57,677 bases of DNA from Pseudomonas citronellolis. Lineage in GTDB: Bacteria > Pseudomonadota > Gammaproteobacteria > Pseudomonadales > Pseudomonadaceae. The first letter of the stretch is position 1, and every line of letters starts with the position of its first letter. The translations under genes were made by a program, and so were the position numbers. Below, in pieces: positions 46,518 to 57,666 of this stretch. The DNA is taken from positions 1 to 57,677 of the forward strand of contig NZ_JARJLT010000417.1 in the NCBI RefSeq assembly GCF_029335315.1. Direction: 5' to 3'. The notes beneath the pieces were generated by a model. That model saw only the letters and a list, made by a program, of their open reading frames with translations. It did no database searches and had not been told where the DNA came from.

Positions 46518-47911
46518 TGAACGCACCAAGCAAGAGCCTCGCGCAGTGGCAGGACTACATCCGTGGCTGCCTCGACTTCCGCCCCGCCGAAGGGGTGTAC
46601 CGCATCGCCCGCGACATGTTCACCGAGCCGCAACTGTTCGACCTGGAGATGGAGCTGATCTTCGAGAAGCAGTGGATCTACGCCTGCCATGAGAGCGAAA
46701 TCGCCAACCCCAACGACTTCATCACCCTGCGCGCCGGGCGCCAGCCGATGATCGTCACCCGCGACGCCAGCGGCCAGCTGAACGCCCTGGTCAACGCCTG
46801 CCAGCACCGCGGCGCCACCCTCACCCGGGTGTGCAAGGGCAACCAGTCCACCTTCACCTGCCCCTTCCACGCCTGGTGCTACAAGAGCGACGGGCGCCTG
46901 GTGAAGGTCAAGGCGCCCGGTGAATACCCGGCGGACTTCGACAAGGCCAGCCGCGGCCTGAAGAAGGCGCGCATCGACAGCTACAAGGGCTTCGTCTTCA
47001 TCAGCCTGGACGTGACCGCCACGGACAGCCTGGAAGACTTCCTCGGCGATGCGAAAGTGTTCTTCGACATGATGGTGGCGCAGTCTCCGACCGGCGAGCT
47101 GGAAGTGCTGCCGGGCCGCTCCGCCTACACCTTCGACGGCAACTGGAAGCTGCAGAACGAGAACGGGCTGGACGGTTACCACGTCAGCACCGTGCACTAC
47201 AACTACGTGGCCACCGTGCAGCACCGCCAGCAGGTCAACGTCGAGAACGGCACCGCCAGCGGCACCCTGGACTACAGCAAGCTCGGCGCCGGCGACGCGC
47301 AGACCGACGATGGCTGGTTCAGCTTCCGCAACGGCCACAGCGTGTTGTTCAGCGACATGCCCAACCCCGCCGTACGCCCCGGCTACGCCAGCGTGATGCC
47401 GCGCCTGGTAGAGGAACACGGCCAGGCCAGGGCCGAGTGGATGATGCACCGCCTGCGCAACCTGAACATCTACCCCAGCCTGTTCTTCATGGACCAGATC
47501 AGCTCGCAGCTGCGCATCGTCCGCCCCATCGCCTGGAACCGGACCGAAGTCGTCAGCCAGTGCATCGGCGTGAAAGGCGAGTCCGACCAGGACCGCGAGA
47601 ATCGCATCCGCCAGTTCGAGGACTTCTTCAACGTCTCCGGCATGGGCACCCCGGACGACCTGGTGGAATTCCGCGAACAGCAGCGCGGCTTCCAGGGCCG
47701 CCTGGAGCGCTGGAGCGACATCTCCCGCGGCCACGGCAAGTGGGTCGAGGGCCCGACGCCGAACAGCCAGACGCTGGGTATCGCCCCCGTGCTCACCGGC
47801 ACCGAGATCACCCACGAAGGCCTCTACGTCAACCAGCACCGGCACTGGCAGCGCTTCCTCCTCGACGGGCTGGAACGCAAGGCCCTGGCACTCAAGGAGG
47901 TGCAGGCATGA
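46517..47911 (+). CDS. antA: Anthranilate 1,2-dioxygenase large subunit
   Basis: This is the catalytic alpha subunit of the two-component dioxygenase that turns anthranilate into catechol with release of ammonia and CO2. It has 464 residues. Rieske ligands are Cys95, His97, Cys115 and His118 (CQHRGATL and CPFHAW). The mononuclear iron site has His222 and His227 in NGLDGYHVSTVHYNY. BenA and related alpha subunits are the close alternatives; the adjacent antR-like activator and the nearby aminoaromatic genes favour AntA. antB begins inside its stop codon (ATGA). Confidence 0.92.
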   Translation: MNAPSKSLAQWQDYIRGCLDFRPAEGVYRIARDMFTEPQLFDLEMELIFEKQWIYACHESEIANPNDFITLRAGRQPMIVTRDASGQLNALVNACQHRGATLTRVCKGNQSTFTCPFHAWCYKSDGRLVKVKAPGEYPADFDKASRGLKKARIDSYKGFVFISLDVTATDSLEDFLGDAKVFFDMMVAQSPTGELEVLPGRSAYTFDGNWKLQNENGLDGYHVSTVHYNYVATVQHRQQVNVENGTASGTLDYSKLGAGDAQTDDGWFSFRNGHSVLFSDMPNPAVRPGYASVMPRLVEEHGQARAEWMMHRLRNLNIYPSLFFMDQISSQLRIVRPIAWNRTEVVSQCIGVKGESDQDRENRIRQFEDFFNVSGMGTPDDLVEFREQQRGFQGRLERWSDISRGHGKWVEGPTPNSQTLGIAPVLTGTEITHEGLYVNQHRHWQRFLLDGLERKALALKEVQA

Positions 47912-48399
47912 GCGCGCAACTGCAATACCGGGTGGAACAGTTCCTCTACCGCAACGCCGAGGCGTGCGACGCCCAGGACTGGGACGCCTACCTCGACATG
48001 TTCAGCGAGGACAGCGAGTTCCACGCCCCGCAATGGGATTCCGAGCACGTCTACACCACCGATCCGAAGCGTGGCATGTCGCTGATCTACTACCCCAGCC
48101 GCGCCGGCCTGGAGGACCGGGTGTTCCGCATCCGCACCGGCAAGGCCGCCTCGACCATCCCCATGCCGCGAACCCTGCACGGCATCGACAACGTGCGTAT
48201 CCGCGAACTGGACGGCGGCGATCTGGAGGTGCGGGCCAACTGGCACACGCTGTTCTACCGCCTGGAGACGCCCGGGCAGTTCTTCGGCCACGCCACCTAC
48301 CGCCTGCGCCCCCATGGCGAGAGCTGGCTGATCGCCCGCAAGCACGTGCTGCTGCTCAACGACCGCATCGATTCGGTGCTCGACTTCTACCACCTGTGA
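47908..48399 (+). CDS. antB: Anthranilate 1,2-dioxygenase small subunit
   Basis: This is the beta subunit of the dioxygenase, 163 residues, a cone-shaped SnoaL/NTF2-like fold with structural role. It starts MSAQLQYRVEQFLYRNAEAC and has FHAPQWDSEHVYTTDPKRGM and ANWHTLFYRLE, typical of BenB/AntB. AAGGAGG lies before the ATG, which overlaps the antA stop. antC follows at 10 bp. Confidence 0.93.
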   Translation: MSAQLQYRVEQFLYRNAEACDAQDWDAYLDMFSEDSEFHAPQWDSEHVYTTDPKRGMSLIYYPSRAGLEDRVFRIRTGKAASTIPMPRTLHGIDNVRIRELDGGDLEVRANWHTLFYRLETPGQFFGHATYRLRPHGESWLIARKHVLLLNDRIDSVLDFYHL

Positions 48400-48409
48400 G
48401 GATGGCCCG

Positions 48410-49426
48410 ATGAACCACAAGGTCGCCTTCAGCTTCGCCGACGGCAAGACGCTGTTCTTCCCCGTGCAAGGCAACGAAATCCTGCTCGACGCGGCGCTGC
48501 GCAACGGCATCAAGATCCCTCTGGACTGCCGCGAGGGCGTCTGCGGCACCTGCATGGGCCGCTGCGAGTCCGGCAGCTACGCGATGGACTACGCCGACGA
48601 GGAAACCCTCTCCGCCGAGGACCTGGCCCAGCGCAAGATCCTCAGTTGCCAGACCCGCGTGCAGTCCGACGCCGCGTTCTACTTCGACTTCGACTCCAGC
48701 CTGTGCAGCGCCGCCGGCCCGTCCAGCCATCGCGGGGTGGTCAGCGGCGTCGAGCAGGTCTCGTCGAACACCGCCATCCTGCGCCTGCAGGTCGAAGGCC
48801 CGGCGCTGGACTACCTGCCCGGCCAGTACGCGCGCCTGTGCGTACCGGGCACGGACGCGGTGCGCTCCTACTCCTTCGCCAACCGGCCCAATGCGCGGAA
48901 CCAGCTGCAGTTCCTCATCCGCCTGCTGCCCGACGGCGTCATGAGCGACTACATCCGCGAGCGCTGCCGGCCGGGCGACGAAATCCGCTTCGAGGCGCCG
49001 CTGGGCGCCTTCTACCTGCGCCACGTCGACCGCCCGCTGCAGCTGGTGGCCGGCGGCACCGGTCTGTCGGCCTTCCTCGGGATGCTCGACGAACTGGCCG
49101 AGGCCGGCGGCCGCGGGCAGCCGGTGCACCTGTACTACGGCGTGCGCCAGGCGGCGGACCTTTGCGAATTGGAGCGCATCGCAACCTACGCCGAGCGCAT
49201 CCCGGGCTTCACCTTCACCCCGGTGATCAGCGATGACGCCAGCTGGGACGGCAAGCGCGGCTACGTCACCGAGCACTTCGACACCGAGCCCCTGCGCGAC
49301 GCGCCCTTCGACATGTACCTGTGCGGCCCGCCGCCGATGGTCGAGTCGGTGAAGGCCTGGTTGCAGGACCAGGGATTGGCGAACGGCCGGCTGTTCCTGG
49401 AGAAGTTCACCCAGAGCAACAATTGA
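48410..49426 (+). CDS. antC: Anthranilate 1,2-dioxygenase reductase
   Basis: This is the electron-transfer component: it moves electrons from NADH through FAD and a plant-type 2Fe-2S cluster to AntAB. It has 338 residues. Cluster ligands are Cys40, Cys45, Cys48 and Cys80 (CREGVCGTC, ILSC). FAD-binding follows (RLCVPGTDAVRSYSFANRP), then the NAD domain (LVAGGTGLSAFLGML, DMYLCGPPPMVESVKAWL). The order ferredoxin-FAD-NAD is that of BenC/AntC. GAGGATGG precedes the ATG. No intrinsic terminator follows directly; repeats start 30 bp on. Confidence 0.93.
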   Translation: MNHKVAFSFADGKTLFFPVQGNEILLDAALRNGIKIPLDCREGVCGTCMGRCESGSYAMDYADEETLSAEDLAQRKILSCQTRVQSDAAFYFDFDSSLCSAAGPSSHRGVVSGVEQVSSNTAILRLQVEGPALDYLPGQYARLCVPGTDAVRSYSFANRPNARNQLQFLIRLLPDGVMSDYIRERCRPGDEIRFEAPLGAFYLRHVDRPLQLVAGGTGLSAFLGMLDELAEAGGRGQPVHLYYGVRQAADLCELERIATYAERIPGFTFTPVISDDASWDGKRGYVTEHFDTEPLRDAPFDMYLCGPPPMVESVKAWLQDQGLANGRLFLEKFTQSNN

Positions 49427-49454
49427 ACCCGTGAACGCTGTGGCCGGGCTGGGC

Positions 49455-49485
49455 GTAGGGCGAATAACGCTCCGCGTTATCCGCC
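49455..49485. repeat. GTAGGGCG-type repeat, left arm only
   Basis: GTAGGGCGAATAACGCTCCG then CGTTATCCGCC. The right arm found in copies 1-3 is missing, replaced by unrelated sequence. Confidence 0.7.
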
Positions 49486-49520
49486 GTTGGCCCGGAACAA
49501 CGCTGCCCTGCATTGTTTGG

Positions 49521-49588
49521 CAGGAGCGGGCTTGCTCACGAACAGACTTCGCTACAGGGCCCATTCGCGAGCAAGCTCGCTCCTACGA
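49521..49588. repeat. Pair of inverted REP elements
   Basis: CAGGAGCGGGCTTGCTCACG and the inverted TTCGCGAGCAAGCTCGCTCC (from 49564) flank about 22 bp. Same doublet architecture as 19992-20060. Confidence 0.8.
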
Positions 49589-49717
49589 AAAGCCGTGCTC
49601 GCCTGCAACGTAGAGTTTATCCACGACCCCGTCGGCAGGGCTAGCGCCATGCCATCGCGGACAAGGTCCGCTTGTTTTCTGGATTCCCGCGTTCGCGGGA
49701 ACTCAATGAAACGTCGT

Positions 49718-49791
49718 CGTAGGATGGCGTTGAGCGAAGCGATACCCATCACCGCAGCTACATGGGGTTCGCAAGCTCAACCCATTCTAGG
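49718..49791. repeat. GTAGGATGG-type element with both arms
   Basis: The left arm GTAGGATGGCGTTGAGCGAA ends GATACCCATC; the right arm GGGGTTCGCAAGCTCAACCC ends ATTCTAGG, its rough reverse complement. The single arm at 4986-5018 matches the left arm. Confidence 0.7.
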
Positions 49792-49806
49792 AAAGCAGCG
49801 GCAGCC

Positions 49807-50763
49807 TCAGCCTTCCTCGCCCAACTCCACGCTGGCAGCGCGCAGGCACTCGCGGAACAACCGAGCCGCCGGCCCCAGTTCGCGGCCGCTGGGATGGAAG
49901 CAGCCGATGTCGCCGAAGCGCAGCTCGATGTCCAGCGCGAAGGCTCGGACGCCGCCGCCATCGGCCATTTGCCGGGCGGTTTCCAGGGGCAGCAGGCCGA
50001 CGGTCTGCTGGTCCTGCATCAGGGCAACGTTGGTGAGCACCGACAGCGACTCGATGACGTTGCCCGGCAGCGCCAGGCCGGCCTGTGCGAACAGGTGGTC
50101 GACCGTCTGCCGCAGCAGGGAGCCGGGCGGCGGCAGCACCCAGGGGTAGGCATGCAGCTCGGCCAGACTCACCGCGCCGCCGGCATGCAGTGGGTGGCCC
50201 CGGCCACCGACGATGCACAGGCGCTCGTCGTAGAGCACGTCCACGCCCAGCGCCCGCGCTTCGCCACGGGCCTGCCAGTCGTCCGGCACACGGCCCACCA
50301 CCAGGTCCGCCTCACCGCCGATGAGGGCCGGGAACAGTTGGTCGAACTGGCCGATGCGTACTGACACCAACACCCGTGGCGCGCGACTCTTGAGCAGGCG
50401 CAGGGCGCGCGGCAGCAGCGAGGTGGAAGCGGAGATCAGGGTACCCACCACCACGTGCCCGGAGGTACCGTCGCGGAAGGCTTCCACCTCGTCGCTCAGT
50501 GCCCGCAGCTCGGCGAGCATCGAGCGCGCCCGGCGCAACACCAGCTCGCCCAGCTCGGTGACCTTCACCCCACGGTTGCTCCGTTCGAGCAACGGCGCGT
50601 CGAAGTACGACTCCAGCTCGTGGATGACCTTGGTCACCGCCGGCTGGGTCAGGTTCAGCACCTGCGCCGCGCGCAGCAGCGAACCGCTCTGCACCACCTG
50701 GTCGAGCACCACCAGTTGGTAGAACTTCAGCTTGCGCGCGACCGATACCACACTCGACTTCAT
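49807..50763 (-). CDS. LysR-family regulator, probably of the adjacent catabolic/transport genes
   Basis: This 318-residue regulator has an N-terminal helix-turn-helix (LVVLDQVVQSGSLLRAAQVL, NLTQPAVTKVIHELESYFDA) and a LysR effector domain. The first part resembles GbpR/PcaQ-type regulators. It follows, on the same strand, the symporter, porin, hydrolase and nba genes, with a 151-bp gap. It is the only regulator gene between antC and the right edge, so control of the nba/transport genes is a fair inference. GGGG lies before the ATG at 50763. Confidence 0.9.
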   Translation of the reverse strand: MKSSVVSVARKLKFYQLVVLDQVVQSGSLLRAAQVLNLTQPAVTKVIHELESYFDAPLLERSNRGVKVTELGELVLRRARSMLAELRALSDEVEAFRDGTSGHVVVGTLISASTSLLPRALRLLKSRAPRVLVSVRIGQFDQLFPALIGGEADLVVGRVPDDWQARGEARALGVDVLYDERLCIVGGRGHPLHAGGAVSLAELHAYPWVLPPPGSLLRQTVDHLFAQAGLALPGNVIESLSVLTNVALMQDQQTVGLLPLETARQMADGGGVRAFALDIELRFGDIGCFHPSGRELGPAARLFRECLRAASVELGEEG

Positions 50764-50914
50764 GGGTTACCCCGACATCCAGCCCGGAAACGGAAAGTAC
50801 CACGCATCCGCGGCAACGCAGCTCCGTGGTTGCCGCCGACCGCCCCCCCAGGCAAGGTCGGCGAGAAGACTGCGTCCCTCCGTCGTCGCCACCGACCGAC
50901 CAGCGGCCGGCGTT

Positions 50915-52255
50915 TCAGGCAAGCTCGCCCCGCGCGGCGCCCGGTGCGTGGCGCGTGGCCATGACGAACAGCGCCAGGCTGGCCAGCAGCGCCGGCGCGG
51001 CGAGCCAGAGGAAGAACACCTGCAGGCCACCGGCGGCCTCGAACAGCCAGGCGCCGAGCAGCGAGCCGATGATCGAGCCGGCGCGCCCGGCGCTCAGCGC
51101 CCAGCTCACGCCGGTGGCGCGGGCGTGGGTCGGGTACAGGGTGGCGGCGAGGATGCTCAGGTTGTTCAGCGCGCCGGTGAGGGTGAAGCCCACGGCGAAG
51201 ACCATCAGCAGCAGTGCCAGGCTGTTACCCAGCTGGGTACCGGTCAGCGCCAGGGCCGCGGCGGCGCACAGGCACAGCGGCGGCAGCAGACGCTGGGCGC
51301 CGAAGCGGTCCATCAGCAGGGCCATGACGATGCCGCCGACCACCCCGCCGAAGGGGATCATCGCGGCGATGTGCGAGGTCTCCTGGGTGCCGTAGCCGCT
51401 GCCGCGGAGGATGGTCGGCAGCCAGCTGGTCAGCAGGTAGAAGACGAACAGGCAGCAGAAGAAGGTCAGCCACAGCATCAGGGTGCGCAGCGCCCGGCCC
51501 TCGGCGAACAGGGTCGAGGCCGGCGAACGCTGTTGCGCGGCGGCGACGTCGCCGACCAGGGTCACTTCGTCCAGGTCCCGGCGAGCGCTGATGCGCCCAA
51601 GGATCGCCCGCAGCCGCTGGGCGTGCGCCGGGCTGCCGGCCATGAAGCAGGTGGACTCCGGCAGCGCCAGGACCAGCGCCGGCAACAGCACCAGCGGCGC
51701 CAGTCCGCCGCACAACAGCAGGCCCTTCCAGCCCACCAGCGGCAGCAGCAGGCCGGCCACCCAGCCGCCCAGGGCCAGGCCCAGGGTGAAGCCGGAATAG
51801 CTCAGGGTTACCAGCAGCATGCGCCGCCGCGCCGGCGAATACTCCGAGGCGAGGGTGATGGCGTTGGGCAGCACGCCGCCCAGGCCCAGGCCGGTGAAGA
51901 AGCGCAGCGCGGTGAGCACCTCGATGTTCGGCGCCAGGGCGCAGGCCAGGGTGCCCAGGGCGACGATGCCCAGGCTGAGCAGCAGGACGAATTTGCGGCC
52001 CTTGCGGTCGGCCACCGGGCCGAAGCCGACGCTGCCCACCAGCATGCCGAACAGCCCGGCGGCGAAGGCCGGGGCCAACTGGCCGCGGGTGATGCCCCAG
52101 TCACGGATCAGTTCGGGGGCGATGTAGCCGATGGCGGCGGTGTCGAAGCCGTCGAGTACCACCACCAGGAAGCACAGCAGCAGCACGCGGATCTGCAGCG
52201 CGGACAGCGGGCTGTTGTCGATCACGTCGCTGACGCGCAGGGTTTGTCTGTTCAT
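50915..52255 (-). CDS. Aromatic acid:H+ symporter (AAHS family MFS)
   Basis: This is a 446-residue inner-membrane MFS carrier with 12 hydrophobic segments. The AAHS hallmark in helix 1 is present: LDGFDTAAIGYIAPEL. The conserved loop after helix 2 is GPVADRKGRKFVLLLS. PcaK, BenK and MhpT belong here, so the substrate is probably an aromatic carboxylate; the setting suggests anthranilate, 3-hydroxyanthranilate or a related acid. A near AAnAAnAA motif, GAGAAGAA (52260-52267), sits where a ribosome site should be. It follows the porin gene by 33 bp. Confidence 0.92.
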   Translation of the reverse strand: MNRQTLRVSDVIDNSPLSALQIRVLLLCFLVVVLDGFDTAAIGYIAPELIRDWGITRGQLAPAFAAGLFGMLVGSVGFGPVADRKGRKFVLLLSLGIVALGTLACALAPNIEVLTALRFFTGLGLGGVLPNAITLASEYSPARRRMLLVTLSYSGFTLGLALGGWVAGLLLPLVGWKGLLLCGGLAPLVLLPALVLALPESTCFMAGSPAHAQRLRAILGRISARRDLDEVTLVGDVAAAQQRSPASTLFAEGRALRTLMLWLTFFCCLFVFYLLTSWLPTILRGSGYGTQETSHIAAMIPFGGVVGGIVMALLMDRFGAQRLLPPLCLCAAAALALTGTQLGNSLALLLMVFAVGFTLTGALNNLSILAATLYPTHARATGVSWALSAGRAGSIIGSLLGAWLFEAAGGLQVFFLWLAAPALLASLALFVMATRHAPGAARGELA

Positions 52256-52288
52256 GGCGTTCTTCTCGTTGCTAGAGGGTGGGCCGGC

Positions 52289-53551
52289 TCAGAAGAGCTT
52301 CCAGGTGTAACTGAGGATCAGGCGGTTCTCGTCGACGTCGGTGAGGTAGTTGGAGCGGGCCACGGCGTTGCGCAGGCGGACGTTCAGTCCGGCCAGCGGG
52401 CCGCTCTGCAGCGTGTAGGCCAGCTCCAGGTCGCGCTCGCGGTCGCGGCCCTCGAAGCCCCTGCCGGTGTCGACGTTGCTGCCACGCAGGTAGCGCAGCG
52501 TGGTGCTCAGGCCGGGGATGCCGAGGGCGGCGAAGTCGTAGTCGTGGCGCACCTGCCAGGAGCGCTCGTCGGCCGAGGCGAACTGAAAGGTAGGCACCTC
52601 GTTGCCCAGCGGCGCGACGTTGGGGAACACCCGCGGGAAGCCGTCGTCGCCGAACATGCCCTGGTAGCCGACATAGAAGGTATGTCCGCCGCGCTTTGCC
52701 GAGAGCAGCGCGTAGAAGGCGCGGTTGTCCAGCGTGCCGAGCAGGCGCTTGCCGTCCTCGTTGGCGTCGTAGTAACCGAGGTTGCCGCCCAGCACCCAGT
52801 CGCCGACGGGCTGGTTGTGCTTGAGGCCGACAAAGCCCTGGCGGTAGATGTCTTCCAACTGGCCGTACCACAGGCTGGCGCGGGTGCGCTTGGCGTTGAA
52901 GTCGTAATCGCCGCCGACGAAGTTGAAGGCGTCGCTTTTCACCTGGCGGTAGGGTGTCGTGCCGACCATCGCCTGCAGGTCGCTGGTGCCGGCCTCGTTG
53001 CGCATGCTGTAGGACTTCAGCCGGCCCGCCTGCAGGGTCAGCCCGGGAATCTCCGCGGAGGCCAGCATCGCGCCCTGGTAGGTCGGCGGCAGCAGGCGGT
53101 TGTCGCTGGCCGGCAGCACCGGCAGGTTGGGCTGCAGTTCGCCGAGCTTGAGCTCGCTGTGCGAGACCTTCGCCTTCAGCGCCACGCCCAGGCGGCTGTA
53201 GTCGTCCGGCGCGCGGCCGTCGCCGTCCACCGGCAACAGCCCGGTGTTGGCCCGGTCCGGGCTGCTGTCCAGCTTCAGGCCGAGCAGGCCGATGGCGTCC
53301 ACGCCGAAGCCCACGGGCCCCGCCGTGTAGCCGGAACGGAAGTCGAGGATGAAGCCCTGGGCCCACTCCTCCGCTTTCGATTGCCGGCTGGCGCCGACGA
53401 TGTCCGAATAGTCGCGGCTGAAGTAGTAGTTGCGCGCCTGCAGGGTGGCGCTGGCGCCCTCGACCAGGCCGTCGCCGGCCTCGGCCTGGGGCAGCGCCGC
53501 CAGGGTTCCGGAGGCGAGCACCGCCAGGGACAGTTTGGGGTGATTGCTCAT
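52289..53551 (-). CDS. OprD-family outer-membrane porin
   Basis: This is a substrate-selective outer-membrane channel of 420 residues with a signal ([18 protein letters not shown], then [20 protein letters not shown]). Family marks include [26 protein letters not shown], and [15 protein letters not shown]. The C-terminal strand is [10 protein letters not shown], ending in Phe. OprD members such as OpdK and BenF take up aromatic carboxylates, which suits the symporter next door. It lies 85 bp after the hydrolase gene. A near AAnAAnAA motif (53568-53575) lies in the leader. Confidence 0.93.
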   Translation of the reverse strand: MSNHPKLSLAVLASGTLAALPQAEAGDGLVEGASATLQARNYYFSRDYSDIVGASRQSKAEEWAQGFILDFRSGYTAGPVGFGVDAIGLLGLKLDSSPDRANTGLLPVDGDGRAPDDYSRLGVALKAKVSHSELKLGELQPNLPVLPASDNRLLPPTYQGAMLASAEIPGLTLQAGRLKSYSMRNEAGTSDLQAMVGTTPYRQVKSDAFNFVGGDYDFNAKRTRASLWYGQLEDIYRQGFVGLKHNQPVGDWVLGGNLGYYDANEDGKRLLGTLDNRAFYALLSAKRGGHTFYVGYQGMFGDDGFPRVFPNVAPLGNEVPTFQFASADERSWQVRHDYDFAALGIPGLSTTLRYLRGSNVDTGRGFEGRDRERDLELAYTLQSGPLAGLNVRLRNAVARSNYLTDVDENRLILSYTWKLF

Positions 53552-53636
53552 GTTGCTTGCACTCTTCTCGTTGTTGTAGGCAAGGCGTCCCCGCCACCGG
53601 CAACCCGGCGGCAGGAATGAGTCGGTAGCGGAGTCG

Positions 53637-54632
53637 TCAGTTCACCGGTTCACGCTGGCGCAACGCGGCGTCGTAGGGCTCGCGCACTACACCCTTGGGC
53701 GTCAGCTCGAAGGCCATCAGGTCCTGGCCGATAACGAAGGAGCCGTCGTAGCCCTGGGCCACGCGCGAACGGATCTCCTCTTCGGAAGCGCGGCCGATGT
53801 CGCCGCGGCTGTACAGCGAGATATGCGAGAACACCGCATCGCGCGGGTGCGTTTCGCTGAGCACTTTCGCCACCGTCTCCGGGTTGGCCAGGTAGTCGTA
53901 GAAGTGCTTCACGTAGTCGGGATAGGCCTTCTCCAACTGGTGGCTGGCGATCGACAGGGAGTGCACCAGCAGGTCCACGCCCTTGGCCTGGCGGACCAGG
54001 TTGGGGGCGTAGGTGGTGTCGCCGGAGAGCACCACCGAACGCCCCGCGTAGTCGATGCGATAGCCGTAGGCCGGCTTCACGTAGCCGTGGTCCACCAGGA
54101 ACGCGGTGACCTTCACGCCCTGCTGGTCGAAGACCACGCCGCCCTCCGCCGGTATGGCCTGGTCGGCGATGCGCGCGGCCTGCGCGTTGGTTTCCTTGCC
54201 GCGGATGCGGTTGTTCTCGCTGAACATCTGCTCGATGCCCCGCGCCACGCTGTCGATGCCCTTGGGCCCATAGACCGGCAGGGCCTGGGTGCGCCGGCCA
54301 TCGTCGGTGGGCAGCGGCGCAGTGGCGTACAGGTCCGGCAGGCCGGTGAGGTGGTCGGAGTGCAGGTGCGTGATGAACACCGCCTCGATATCGCGCAGCG
54401 GCACCTGCAACTGATGCAGGCGGATCGCCGCGCCGCGCCCGGCGTCGAACAGCAGTTTGTGCGGGCCGGCCTCGACCAGGGTGCTCATGCCGAAGCGGTT
54501 GACGTTGAGGATCGGGGTCCCGGTGCCCAGCAGGGTCACCTTGATGCTGTCCTCCGCCGCCGCGGAGGCGGGAGCGCCATGCAGCGCCAGCAAGGCGGCG
54601 CCGACGACGCCCAGGATGCGAAGAGTTTTCAT
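53637..54632 (-). CDS. Secreted metallo-beta-lactamase-fold hydrolase
   Basis: This 331-residue protein has a Sec signal ([23 protein letters not shown]) and so should be periplasmic. The metal motif [15 protein letters not shown] is complete (HxHxDH), with later ligands in FLVDHG, LSGDTTY and FSHISLYSR. The fold start [19 protein letters not shown] resembles the tRNase Z/AtsA-type arylsulfatase branch of MBL proteins. Its substrate is unknown. It lies between nbaD and the porin gene on one strand. AGAAGG (54641-54646) is its ribosome site, right after an AATAACAA motif. Confidence 0.88.
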   Translation of the reverse strand: MKTLRILGVVGAALLALHGAPASAAAEDSIKVTLLGTGTPILNVNRFGMSTLVEAGPHKLLFDAGRGAAIRLHQLQVPLRDIEAVFITHLHSDHLTGLPDLYATAPLPTDDGRRTQALPVYGPKGIDSVARGIEQMFSENNRIRGKETNAQAARIADQAIPAEGGVVFDQQGVKVTAFLVDHGYVKPAYGYRIDYAGRSVVLSGDTTYAPNLVRQAKGVDLLVHSLSIASHQLEKAYPDYVKHFYDYLANPETVAKVLSETHPRDAVFSHISLYSRGDIGRASEEEIRSRVAQGYDGSFVIGQDLMAFELTPKGVVREPYDAALRQREPVN

Positions 54633-54651
54633 CGTGTTCTACCTTCTGTTG

Positions 54652-54659
54652 TTGTTATT
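54652..54659 (-). promoter_or_regulatory. AAnAAnAA (Hfq/Crc-type) motif before the MBL hydrolase gene
   Basis: On the minus strand AATAACAA, running on as CAACAG into the ribosome site AGAAGG. Binding there would cover the ribosome site. Confidence 0.6.
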
Positions 54660-54801
54660 GGCACTTGGCCGGCACCGGCCCGGCACGCCCAGCCATTAGC
54701 GGTCGCCGCAACCTGCCGGTCTATCCGAATAGTCGGCGTCGTCGATCCGCTGAATGCCGATGCGCTCGCCGCGTCGACCGGCACTCGGTTTTGCATTGAG
54801 C

Positions 54802-54818
54802 GGGTGAATACTTCACCC
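54802..54818. promoter_or_regulatory. 17-bp palindrome between nbaD and the MBL gene
   Basis: GGGTGAA-TAC-TTCACCC, perfect 7-bp arms, in the 219-bp gap after nbaD. It contains TGAATACTTCA, which fits the LysR T-N11-A core loosely. It has no T tract. A regulator site for an internal promoter is the likeliest reading. Confidence 0.5.
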
Positions 54819-54851
54819 CTCACACGGCATGCGCCGCCGCGGCGAGTCCTC

Positions 54852-56849
<1,998 letters not shown>

Positions 56850-56853
<4 letters not shown>

Positions 56854-57638
56854 GCTGCTGCTCCTTGAGGGTGGCGGACGCTGAAGCTGCTCTGCCCCAG
56901 CCCCTGGACCTCGACGCTGACGTGCATGCCGGGGCGCAGCGCCTCGGCGGCGGTGGCGGCGCCGGCCATCACCAGGCTGCCGGCGGGCAGTTCGATCTGC
57001 GCCTGGTGCAGCAGGCGCGAGGCCTGCACCAGGCTGCGCAGCGGGTTGCCGAGAATGGCGGCGGTGGAGCCGGCCTGGACCACGCGGCCATCCAGGCGCA
57101 GCACCACGCCGGCATTGGCCAGTGCGCCGAAGTCCCGCGACCAGGGGCCGACGGTGAGACCGGCGGAGGAACAGTTGTCCGCCACCACGTCCTCGAGGCT
57201 GAACTTGAAGGCCTGGTAGCGCGAGTCGATGATCTCCAGCGCCGGGGCCACGGCCTCGATGTAGTCGGCGGCTTCCAGCAGGGTCAGCGGGCGGTCGATG
57301 GCGCGGCGGGTGAGGAAGCAGACTTCCGGCTCGACGCGCGGGTGGATGTAGCGGGCCAGGTCGACCAGGCCGCCGTCCTCTTCCAGCATGGTGTCGCTGA
57401 GCCAGCCCCAGATCAGGCTGTCGACGCCCATCTGGACCATCTTGGCGCGGCTGGTGAAGCCCAGTTTGACGCCGATGCTGCGCTCGCCGTCGTCGTAGCG
57501 GCGCTGCATGGACGCGCGCTGGATGCGGTAGGCGTCGTCCAGGCTGAACGGCGCATGGGCGCTGAACTGCGCCAGCGGCTCGGCATGCCGCGCGGCCTGG
57601 TCGAGGGCCTGGGCGATGCGGGGGATGTCGGTGTTCAT
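56850..57638 (-). CDS. nbaG: 4-Oxalocrotonate decarboxylase
   Basis: This 262-residue protein belongs to the hydratase/decarboxylase family of meta pathways. [20 protein letters not shown] followed by IWGWLSD resembles the decarboxylase DmpH more than the hydratase DmpE. Metal-binding acids lie in [11 protein letters not shown] and in [13 protein letters not shown]. It turns 4-oxalocrotonate into 2-oxopent-4-enoate. GGAG lies eight bases before the ATG. It is the leftmost-transcribed gene seen; a REP begins 29 bp upstream, so the promoter may be between, or the operon may continue beyond the edge. Confidence 0.9.
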
Positions 57639-57666
57639 GTGCGGTACTCCTGCGGGTTGCGCTTTT

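Larger units (their letters stand above)
49427..49806. other. 380-bp repeat-filled gap between antC and the LysR gene
   Basis: The two genes converge here. The gap holds, in order, a half GTAGGGCG element (49455-49485), a REP pair (49521-49588), the stem TTCCCGCG-TT-CGCGGGAA (49684-49701) and a complete GTAGGATGG element (49718-49791). No gene is present. Members of three repeat families are packed together. Confidence 0.8.

Noticed and set aside
50764-50914. Search for a gene or terminator in the LysR-symporter gap
   Set aside because: Nothing beyond weak GC-rich stems; no start signal or clear hairpin with a U tract.
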